Shown: piece by piece, positions 13,772 through 22,854 of the stretch
How the letters are laid out: each line of letters begins with the position of its first letter
How positions within the stretch are numbered: position 1 is the first letter of the stretch
Origin: Tubiluchus corallicola
Taxonomy: Eukaryota > Priapulida > Priapulimorpha > Priapulimorphida > Tubiluchidae
Direction: 5' to 3'
Length of the DNA stretch: 64,000 nucleotides
NCBI GenBank assembly: GCA_030141605.1
Contig: JAQGDQ010000014.1
Span: 1 to 64,000 of the forward strand
Position numbers and translations under genes: made by a program
The notes under the pieces: model-generated
The model's database searches: none
What the model saw: the letters and a program-made list of their open reading frames with translations, nothing else
What the model was told of the DNA's origin: nothing

Positions 13772-15610
13772 ACGTTGATGACTCAGGTAGAAGAGCCCAT
13801 ATGTAGTGAATGATGACATCTCAACTGAGCATCATTTTCAACAGCACCAACTGTCCATGAGTGTGTTTCACATGTTTGCGAAAGCAAAAATTCAAGTTGT
13901 GCTATACAATATTCATTTAAGTTTACCTCTGTGTTGATGCATGAGTTCTTGACCGTATCACAATTGAATACCTGTACAGCACCCATTTTTTGAGCAACGC
14001 CTTTCCGAGATAGTGCCCATCTAACAAAAAAATATAATTTAACAGCTAAGAATTACGTCACGTTATCTCACACAAGTCATTATTGGAAAAATAGTATGTT
14101 CGCTTTCAATATTGTATAGGGTAAATTGTTTTGAGCTATAGTTTAAGATTGAGTCCAGTTTTATTTTAAGGTTGTAACACACTGCAGAAGAGGTAATAAA
14201 TAGTTTTGAATTCACTGGGGCACAAGTTCTTTTTATGTCTTATGCCTGCAATTTGTGTTATTTCTATTAAAGGGTCCTGCCGGTTATAATAGATGACACG
14301 AATATTGCCGCATCTTTCATCATCTTGCCTTTCCTTTCATGAATTGTATGTATAGCTCAGTCCTACACTTTCATGCTAGTTTGCAGCCTTTGCTTTTTCT
14401 TGTCATTATTTTTTATTGATCTTGATTAGAGATAAACTGCGGCTAGGGCAGTGATGGAGCTAAATAATCAGCCGGGCCAGAACCTTACTTGGAAAATTTA
14501 TAATTGTTCCTCAAATCTCTAACCTGAATAAACATTCAAATTATTGATTCCACAAGTAATTATAATGCGTATTTAATTTCTAATGAAATAAGGAATTTTA
14601 CATTTATCTTACATAAATTACTATTAAAAACTAAAACAACTTAAAGGCATCTTATCATCATCATCATCATCACATAATCATTGTCATCATACTCATCATT
14701 ATTATTATTATCATCATCATCATCATCATTGAATTATAACAAATTAAACATGAATAAATTTGAAAAGTATTCTCATCCTGTTTTTTTAACTACCTTTCCA
14801 GGATAAAAAATAGTTACTACTTTCCTGATTTCAAATTTTTGACCATAACTTATCCACAGTTTATGTGTTCGAGTACAGATCATACCGTTTTTTCGAGAAT
14901 CAGTTACATTAAAGAATTATTAGCACAGCAATGTAATTTCTCGTAGGCGCGTCTAGTTCTTCCCTATTAGGTGCATTTCTCCATTCGCTAGTTAGACGGG
15001 CACTAGTGCCTACATCTCAAAAAACAGGTTTTGTACATCTCAGCTCAGAGGTGTTTGGTTGTGACATAGTACACATGTTCAAGAATTCATGCTTAAGTGA
15101 TGTGGTAAACTTGAAGTTTGAATTTTAAACTAAAAAAATTGCCGAGTTTTTGCGTATCACGCTGAATGTTGCACAATAGCACTGTATTTAAATTTTCGCT
15201 TTTGCAAACACCACATGTAACATGTTTGTGAAATGTTGAAATTTATGTTGTTTTCCTCTAAGAAAGTACAGCATTTTTCATTTAAAGTTGGCAGAGTACT
15301 TAAAAAGGATTATCGTTTGTATCCCTACTGCATGATTCATCCCTCATCTAGTCCATAACAATGCCTTTTACTTTTTATGATGAGCATATTGTGAGGAGCA
15401 TATTGAATATTCCTTTGTATTGAAAGTGGATGGTAACTCTGAAACTTTTTTAAAATGAAAAATTTGTATTGGATTAACTTTTAACACTGATCTACATTAA
15501 AGTGGATGTCGCACAACACTTAAAAAATCAACTCGGTTTTTCACTTTAGAATTTTGTTTCATCTCATGCTTTTTAATAATCTAGTAATGTATCTCAGATT
15601 AAATTATGTT
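13772..15610. other. Upstream region of DAP3
   Basis: A (CAT/ATT)n microsatellite lies at about 14655-14735. The remainder is unique AT-rich DNA that should contain the DAP3 promoter and a 5' exon, because the DAP3 coding exon is preceded by a splice acceptor. I cannot place that exon with confidence. Confidence 0.4.
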
Positions 15611-15643
15611 TGTCCTTAGCAGGCTTTGATCTCTAAAGCAGCA

Positions 15644-16936
15644 ATGAACATGTTTAGTGGAGCTATGCGGTTAAGACAGCATCCTCAAATATGTAGGCAC
15701 CTATTAACATTTCACAGATACAAGCATTCTCTGTCGCAAAGACAAATGAAGCGGTGTTTAGCACGTCAACGTGCTCGCACGTTGTCCACTGAAGCTTATC
15801 AATACCAAGAAACTGATCAGTGCATTTCAAGTGTTAATAAGAGTGCAGTTCATGATGATTGGATGTTTAGAACACAAGAAAACGATCCTAACTGTCACAC
15901 TTGGAATCATGTGGGTCTGCACTACAGATTACCCGACGATGCAATGAAAAATCTATTTGGTATGTCTGGTTTGCCTATTAATTTTTTTATTCAAGCAAAA
16001 ACTTTTAATGAAGCCTGTTTCATGGTTAGAGAATCAGCACTTGAAGTCATCACACATTTAAGAAGCGCTGATTTCAGAAAACCAGCATTAAGATTTGTGT
16101 TGTATGGAGAAACTGGTACAAGTAAAACATATTCATTAGCGCACATTATGCACTGGGCTTATAGTCAGGGCTGCTGTTTAGTTCATGTGCCCCACACGCG
16201 GCGATGGACCATTTACGTTGATGAAGTCGTGGCATCCACACAAAAACCTGGGCAGGTGGATCTACCACTGGTTAGCGCAGAGTGGTTAAAACGCTTTCGA
16301 ATGCAAAATAGCAAATTTTTTGAGGAAAACGAAGTGACGACTAGTCGCGACTATGTGTGGAGCAAGCGAGAAACAACTGAATCTGGCTCTCCTTTAGTAG
16401 ATGTTGTGGAGCATGGAATTAATCGTGTGAAGTATGCCTCTGACTGCGTGAATGTTGTATTTCGAGAACTTAAACTCCAGTCGAGCACTTTCAAAAAGCC
16501 GGTTGTAATCGCTGTAGATGGCGCCAATCAGTTTTTCTACAGTTCTGGCATAAGAAGAGAAGATAAAACACTTCTTCCATCAGGTGACATTTCAGTTGTA
16601 GATGGTATAAAGAAGCTTATGAAAAACGACTGGGAAAATGCTGCAGTTGTTGTGACGGTAGATGAACGAAATGGACCAAAACCTTTAGCTGACTGGGTAC
16701 CATCAGTGTTTCCTAGACACCTCCTTACAAAGCAGGGCTTTGAACTCTTAGATCCTTTTCTACCCATTATGACAAAGAACTTTTCTGAAAAAGAGGGTAA
16801 TAGTTTCTTGGAATATTTTATAGACAGAAACTGGATTCAGAATCCCGCATCAAGGACAGAAGCTGGCAAGAAAGAACTTTTACATGTCAGCGGCTTCAAT
16901 CCTCGGCAACTAGAACTGCTTTGTAGAGCTTTATGA
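15644..16936 (+). CDS. Mitochondrial small-subunit ribosomal protein mS29 (DAP3)
   Basis: DAP3/MRPS29 is the GTP-binding protein in the head of the mitochondrial small ribosomal subunit; the animal protein is also known as a pro-apoptotic factor. From the ATG at 15644 the frame is 430 codons (human about 398). Residues 1-50 are rich in Arg, His and Ser with no acidic residue before about residue 48, as in a matrix-targeting signal. A P-loop GETGTSKT lies at residues 155-162 and a Walker B strand VVIAVD at 287-292. Family blocks such as YVWSKRE, GSPLVDVVEHGI, MKNDW and GFELLDPFLPI are intact. The third P-loop Gly of the human protein (GEKGTGKT) is Ser here. The whole domain is in one exon, although the human gene is multi-exonic. 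A tandem acceptor (TTAGCAG, 15616-15622) lies just upstream, so a 5' exon, probably untranslated, exists. The frame stays open up to that acceptor, so a few coding residues upstream are possible. Confidence 0.95.
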   Translation: MNMFSGAMRLRQHPQICRHLLTFHRYKHSLSQRQMKRCLARQRARTLSTEAYQYQETDQCISSVNKSAVHDDWMFRTQENDPNCHTWNHVGLHYRLPDDAMKNLFGMSGLPINFFIQAKTFNEACFMVRESALEVITHLRSADFRKPALRFVLYGETGTSKTYSLAHIMHWAYSQGCCLVHVPHTRRWTIYVDEVVASTQKPGQVDLPLVSAEWLKRFRMQNSKFFEENEVTTSRDYVWSKRETTESGSPLVDVVEHGINRVKYASDCVNVVFRELKLQSSTFKKPVVIAVDGANQFFYSSGIRREDKTLLPSGDISVVDGIKKLMKNDWENAAVVVTVDERNGPKPLADWVPSVFPRHLLTKQGFELLDPFLPIMTKNFSEKEGNSFLEYFIDRNWIQNPASRTEAGKKELLHVSGFNPRQLELLCRAL

Positions 16937-17141
16937 AGGTAAAAGCAACCTCTTTACATTCTTATACTTTTTGTTCGTGTTCAAGTTTATCTTTATAGTA
17001 AGCTAGTAAAATCAAAACAAACGTTTCGTTTTTTCTTCTCGTAGCACCTAGTTCTCTCTTTACATTCAGTGTAATGTAATCATTTTGGTCTATATGGCTG
17101 CATAACAGTTTAACGTCACAGTAGGTATGCTTAATCCCAAG

Positions 17142-17497
17142 TAGGGATGAGCATCGAACGTTCGAGTTCGAACGAGTTTTTTTAGTTCGAACTCGATTTG
17201 AATCCAAAACTATAGATTCGAATAATTCAGCACTTCAATCATGTTCCTGATCACTAAAACGATTGAAACAACATGCAATTAGCGTAATTTAGCAGTGATT
17301 TCTGTGCAGAATTTTAAACAAATTACTAGTCGTTTTATTGCAGAACAAAATCTAGTGATACACATGATCTTTGTAAGACTAATTTTTATTGGTGGTTCGA
17401 AAGCTTGTTCGAAAATCGTTCAATCTCAATTCGAATTCGAAACACTGAAGTTCGGTTCGATTCGAATTCGCTTTCTGGTAGAGAATGCTCACCCCTA
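17142..17497. mobile_element. hAT-type MITE, copy 2 (356 bp)
   Basis: It begins TAGGGATGAGCATCGAACG and ends GAATGCTCACCCCTA, flanked by a perfect 8-bp duplication ATCCCAAG (17134-17141 and 17498-17505). It is the same family as 9723-10103 but inverted: the left end here matches the right end there. It inserted about 200 bp after the DAP3 stop, and I see no AATAAA between that stop and the element. Confidence 0.93.
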
Positions 17498-17507
17498 ATC
17501 CCAAGTA

Positions 17508-19341
17508 CAGTCAAACCTCGCTATAATGGACTTTAAGGGAGCGCTCAAAAAGTCCATTATAACGAGAGTCCATTATACCGAGGGTACCATATCTGAAGCC
17601 AGACTACCCTACAATAGATACAATAGGATCATAGAAATCAACAGTAAAATGAAATAATGTTTATAATCAAACGTCAAACGGTTTTATTCAAATGCCATAT
17701 TTGATACAAGGCTGAATCTATAATTTTGTTAGATGAATTAGTCAGCTACTGTCCAAAAAAACTGTGATTTTTGCCCGTTTTTTCGTGCCAGCATCACTCG
17801 CAATCTTCGTGGTAATGTTCTGTTCTAGCTCAGCGATCAGATCGAGTCTGTCAATTCCTTTATTTAGACAGAAGTCTCGCACATATCTGAGGTGCTCCAT
17901 CGCTTCACTCCCTGAACAGGTTTGAGTTACAGTAACGTCACTTTCAGTCTCTGGCTGGTCCTGCTCACCGCCATCATTCACGTCTGTAACGTACTGTATG
18001 ATCTCTCTCTCGGTCAAGTCACTCTCGTCTGTAGCCAGCTATGAATCACAACTCACATGCTTCTCGAACGTTGTTTCCGATAAGTTTAGTTCAGTGGCGA
18101 TGAAGTCCCAAACGTTTCTTTCTTGTACAGACATCTCTGCGGTATCGTCAGTGATGGTTGCCATCGGTTCAGCATTATTGTCGATCGGGAAATTGAAGTC
18201 CGCTTTGCGAAAGCAGTTGGCAATAGAGGAAACGGACACGTCTTTCCAGCACTTTCCTATGTACGTTGCTGCATCTCTAAGATCGATTTTCGTTTGCTTG
18301 CCAGCTTCGATATCGGCTATCATTCTCCGCAGTATCGCTGTTCGATACTTCCTCTTACAATTCTCGATGATTCCTTGATCAAGGGGCTGTAGTTTACTGG
18401 TGCAATTCGGCAGGAGTAGGTGAACTGTAGTAGCCTCCAGTTTGATTTCGTCTCGGCAAAGAACTTAGCCTTTTCGAGTAAGATATTCCCTCCGATTGGC
18501 AAGCCTTTACACCGCCTTTGCATGTACCAGATAGTCATAGCTTTCTCCAGTGGCTCTTTATCTGATGTTCGCAATTTCTTCCGTTTGTTTGTGACTTGAT
18601 TTTTTTCGTCAGCTTCTTTCAGCTTCTCCTTAGACGCGAAAATGCTGGATACTTTCTGTTTATTTAGGCCGTATTCTTCACAAATTTTGCTTTGTTTTGC
18701 ACCAGCCTCGATTTTTTCGATAATCTCGATTTTCGTGACGAGCTCAATAGCTTTCCGCTTCTGCTTGATACCGCTCATTGTGCCATTTTGGTGGTGAACA
18801 AAGGGCAGAAAAATGGCGAAACAATGTTCGTCTCGTCGTTCCCAGCAGGGTTGCCAGTATGGCATTTTCTTCCAGATCCAAAACCGAAATGCTGCACGTG
18901 GTTGCCAGAAATAATTTTTGTTTCAATGCCATTTCTCCAAGTGCCAAAGCAATCTTATTCAAGTGCCAAATTTTTATTCCCAAAAAGTGCCAAATGGGCC
19001 AACTTGCCGTGATGAACCTGCCGTGCCGGAAAGCTGATCTGGATATTTCCGTAAAATTAATTCTCAGAAGTTTACGCTCCGAAACGACCAACGCAGCACC
19101 TACAGTGTACCAGCATAAACTGCGATCACATGTGGATCCATTATACATGGGTCCATTATAGCGGGGGAGAAAATGCACTGGGGAGCAGAAAATAAGTCCA
19201 TTATAGCGAAAAGTCCATTATACTGAAGTCCTAGGGGATAAAAACAAAGAAAAACGATAGCTGAAAAATGGGAACGGACAAAACGTCCATTATATCGAGG
19301 GGTCCATTAAACCGAGGGTCCATTATAGCGAGGTTTGACTG
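17508..19341 (-). mobile_element. Tigger/pogo DNA transposon, internally deleted (1834 bp)
   Basis: Perfect 21-bp terminal inverted repeats (starting CAGTCAAACCTCGC) are flanked by TA dinucleotides. Both subterminal regions carry many GTCCATTATA-nCGAG words. The element begins immediately after the target duplication of the preceding hAT MITE. TC1/mariner-superfamily Tigger elements have this end sequence and TA target. The transposase remnant is described separately. Confidence 0.95.
17742..18778 (-). pseudogene. Tigger/pogo transposase remnant lacking the DDE core
   Basis: Starting at the ATG at 18778 (minus strand), residues 1-60 form a Psq/CENP-B-type helix-turn-helix region (KICEEYGLNKQKVSSIF), followed by the start of the second CENP-B-like HTH (WYMQRRCKGLPIGG). 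The frame then breaks. Downstream another frame gives LQPLDQGII and KRKYRTAILRRMIADIEAG, the conserved end of the Tigger DDE domain, then a stop, then an acidic C-terminal tail (TEREIIQYV onward). The catalytic Asp-bearing core between HTH and tail is missing, so this is an inactive internal-deletion derivative. Confidence 0.85.
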
Positions 19342-19444
19342 TATATAAAACATCCGCTATTTCTGTACTATTTCATTAAATTTTGTACCTATATCATCAT
19401 TATTTCTCATCACCATACAGTTACAGTATATTTTAAAATTTAAT

Positions 19445-19562
19445 ATTAGAATAAGGGCAACATGTACAGGACTGTCATATGTTGCCCTCGCATCTGGTAT
19501 TCTTTTGTATCTTGATGTAGTAGTCCACTGTCTATGTGGGCAAAATAAAATTCTTCTTCTTC
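19445..19562 (+). mobile_element. Probable non-LTR 3' tail
   Basis: A segment ends in GGGCAAAATAAAATTC followed by (TTC)n. That is the form of a short-repeat-tailed LINE or SINE 3' end. The AATAAA at 19544-19549 is also the first polyadenylation-like signal that I see downstream of DAP3 once the inserted elements are discounted. Confidence 0.35.
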
Positions 19563-19917
19563 ATAACATTAGTACTAAAGTTGTGAACATGCTGATTCAC
19601 TATGCAGCAACAAATGCAGAGTTTCTAGTTAAGAGACTTCATAATATTTATCATAATTTCACTTTTATCATGACTTTATAAAAGTGGTTTTGCAGGATGC
19701 ACATATAACTTGCATGTTGTAGTGCAGTCATGATGGTGTCTGCCACAATATTTTCGATTTCAAGCATGTGCATTGTCTACTACTTATATAGTTTTTAAGT
19801 AAGAATTCATCAGCATCAAAAGGAAACATGTTTGAAATACATACAAACCCGCAATCATGTGCAAAAATGCATATCCATCTCACATGCTTAGAAACTCAAT
19901 ATGCTTTTTAATTACAG

Positions 19918-20589
19918 ATGGCTGTGGATCCAAATGACACTAGTGAAATGAATCCATCACAGTTAGGAACTAGAGAGTACTGGGAGAAAACTTATAGTCG
20001 TGACCTAAAGAACTTCCACGAAATTGGTGATCGGGGTGATATCTGGTTTGGTGAAGATAACATGAAAAGAGTTTTAAGTGTAGTAAGAAATTTATGTCCT
20101 GATGTACATGAGCCTATTATTGATATAGGCTGTGGAAATGGTGAAACTTTGCTGAACTTAGCCAAGCAAGGCTATACTGATCTTACTGGTGTCGACTATG
20201 CTGCATCTGCTGTTGAACTTGCTCAGCAAATCGCTGAGAGAGAAAACCTAAAATCTCAGATCAATTATAAACACTGTGACATACTAGAACCCTTTGAAAC
20301 TAGCCTGTTTTTCTGCCAGTTTCAAATTGTGATCGATGTTGGCACGTTTGATGCAATCAGTTTAGCAGAAAATAACAAATCGAAGCGTGAGCGGTACATC
20401 TCGGTCGTGACACAACTGCTGTCCGACTCGGGCCGTCTGGTAATAACAACCTGTAATTGGACTAAGGAAGAGTTACTTGAACAATTTCATCAACATTTAA
20501 AGCTGCTAAAGGAAATTCCAACACCCAAGTTTCAGTTTGGTGGAAAGTCGGGAAATACTGTAGTCACACTTGTATTGCATAAGGACTAA
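19918..20589 (+). CDS. EEF1A lysine methyltransferase 2 (METTL10-like)
   Basis: An S-adenosylmethionine-dependent methyltransferase whose human orthologue trimethylates a lysine of elongation factor 1A in the cytosol. The 223-residue frame matches family length. Visible blocks are GTREYWEKTYSRDL and DIWFGEDNMKR at the N-terminus, SAM motif I DIGCGNG (residues 69-75), the acidic post-I strand GVDY, FQIVIDVGTFDAISL, CNWTKEELL (around residue 181) and the family-specific C-terminus TPKFQFGGKSGN (from 202). The ATG follows directly on a splice acceptor (TTTTTAATTACAG), so the start codon is the first base of this exon and a 5' untranslated exon must lie upstream. It is uninterrupted here, whereas the human gene has several introns. 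AATAAA at 20876-20881 is the likely polyadenylation signal. Confidence 0.95.
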   Translation: MAVDPNDTSEMNPSQLGTREYWEKTYSRDLKNFHEIGDRGDIWFGEDNMKRVLSVVRNLCPDVHEPIIDIGCGNGETLLNLAKQGYTDLTGVDYAASAVELAQQIAERENLKSQINYKHCDILEPFETSLFFCQFQIVIDVGTFDAISLAENNKSKRERYISVVTQLLSDSGRLVITTCNWTKEELLEQFHQHLKLLKEIPTPKFQFGGKSGNTVVTLVLHKD

Positions 20590-20875
20590 AAAGTAAGATA
20601 ACAGTTTTGAAATCCAATTTCAAAAAACTGAAACAATACTTGTGCATTTCAGTTCTGCATTGTCTTAATACGAACTTTGATTTTTATAATCTAGAAAAAG
20701 GCGGAGGCAGTTAGCCTGAGATAGCCTCCATCTTTTCGTCTATAAGAAATGAGTGATTTGTGAATCAGATGTATGCTTGCCTATAAGTCATGTTGGTCTA
20801 CTAATGTGTGCGTTTAACTAATTTGAAAGAATTCTCTTTCTCTTAGTGAAAAAAGCAAGAACACTGTATGTAGGA

Positions 20876-20881
20876 AATAAA
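20876..20881 (+). terminator. Polyadenylation signal for EEF1AKMT2
   Basis: AATAAA about 290 bp after the stop codon, in AT-rich 3' DNA. No competing signal is closer. Confidence 0.6.
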
Positions 20882-20899
20882 GTTAATAATGTTTATCTT

Positions 20900-22350
20900 A
20901 TGCTCTAAATAGATTATGTTACATCATTAGTATTTCGTTTTTGGAAAATTTACACAATCTTAAAGGTGATACATGAAACGGAAATCATACTTTCTCAGAC
21001 TTGTGTAACTTTATAAACTAATGCAGCATTATCAGTAATCAGTACACATTAATTATCATTAAGAGGTCAATATTAAATCCAGCTTATAAGCACTCAAAAT
21101 CAAAGAGCAAACGCGAAGCTTACATGATGCCAATGGGCCCAGAGGTTTGCTGCATTTTGATCAGTTCAGAATGAAATCAATTTTTTAGCTGATAGTGGTT
21201 CCAAGTAACACTAAAACATACGACATACGAATCATAAAAAGTGCAGAAGGTGATCTCAGTAACAATTTTCTCTGCCCATTACATGTTATACTACAAGTTA
21301 GTTACAGAAACATATGTTACAACAAGGCATTAAACATTACATGCCTACAACAGTGCTCAATTTTAGACCATAATTCAAAAAAACCTAGTAACTAAACAGT
21401 GAAGTTATGGGCAATTGTTGCCCATCTTAGTGACATGTATTTCAGTCGTGACATCAGTAGCCCTGTGAAAACATACATTAGATCATTGATGAACTTGGAA
21501 TTTGAAGCGGATTTAACTTGTCTTTTATCTTCAATGTGACACAATGGTGACTCCTCATTAACTGTACTTGTAGACTGTTAAGTTTCTAAGCTAATTTTTA
21601 AATATCAGAAACAGAAACAAACACTGATGGAACAGAAATACTAGCAATTATAGGACGAATCAAAAAATCTATTTTAGACAGTAGATCAAAATGAGATATG
21701 GTCTAGAAAAGCATCATGTTTCCTTAGTTGTACATGCTGGCTAAACAAAATTGCCCTTCAATTGCTGAACGGCAGGAAGTAAGGATAAAAACATAAACTG
21801 TTAAAAAAGATGCAACTATTGGAGCTAATTGATCAAATGTTACATACAATGATACAATAAACAGCTAAAAACATTTTTAAATCAATATAAATGATTCTGA
21901 ATAAAATTAAATACATTAATAGTCGTAAAATTAACTCATCTTTTCTAGATGTATATAAAACGATTGGCCACTTATCGCAATATCATTATTGCAGCGCTTA
22001 AGCATATGATAAGAATCATGAAGTCTAATTTGTGTAGTCCTATTTAAATTTCAGAATACTGTCTGACCTAAAGCTAAAGCAATTACACTGCTGTGGGCTC
22101 AATTATAAGTACCCAGTATGCCACATAGTTGCAAAAATATAATGTATGTATAATATATACACTGATGCATAAACAAATGCCTAATTCAGCCTGGAGATAA
22201 GATACACACGAAAACAGTAGCTCTGCATAATATGTTCATAGTGCATATTATAATTTAAAAAATATCCAATGATTTACAAAGATATGGCGCGTCACTCCTT
22301 TATAAACTGTTACAATTACGAACAGCTTCAACATTATACAAGGAAGTACT
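20900..22350. other. Convergent intergenic region
   Basis: It lies between the 3' ends of EEF1AKMT2 (plus) and DLG (minus). It is AT-rich with no element or gene recognised; part of it may be DLG 3' untranslated sequence if a distal polyadenylation site is used. Confidence 0.4.
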
Positions 22351-22355
22351 TATTA

Positions 22356-22361
22356 TTTATT
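22356..22361 (-). terminator. Candidate DLG polyadenylation signal
   Basis: TTTATT on the plus strand is AATAAA on the minus strand, about 390 bp beyond the DLG stop. Other matches exist further on, so this is only the nearest candidate that I noted. Confidence 0.3.
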
Positions 22362-22747
22362 AATTAGATATAAAAGTTCAACAGTTGACAAAATCCATGA
22401 TTTGACAGACAATGCTATACAACACTAGGTCTTATACAGTAAAACAGATTTAATATTCTGTAAATTATCCCGATAATATAATTAAAATATGAAAACGAGA
22501 GTAAGCTCACTAAAATTTCACCTAAGAACAGCAAGGCAGAATGACAAACAAATACAGTTCATAGTAAATTTACACAATAAAATTTGATGAAATAAACCAT
22601 TGATAGAATGATAAATTTAATAACTAACATAACAGCAGCTGCCAGCAATTATTTTTCTCGGCGCCACAACCCATCACACATCACAAAAACAAATTTTCAC
22701 TTTCAAGTTGAAAGTAGTCACATCCATAATCTGGATCGTGTTTTTAC

Positions 22748-22854
22748 TCAAAGCTTTTCCTTTGCTGGAACCCAAATGGTAGGGCCTGATTGTTCCTTTA
22801 TTACTTCTTTCACTTTTGTATAGATTTCGTCAGCTGTATCACCACTCACAACCG
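22748..22854 (-). CDS. DLG last exon: GUK C-terminus
   Basis: Acceptor TTTTTTAG, then phase 1 entry, [18 protein letters not shown] and so on, ending WVPAKEKL and TGA (22748-22750). It corresponds to the last helix and C-terminal tail of the DLG guanylate-kinase-like domain. Confidence 0.95.
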
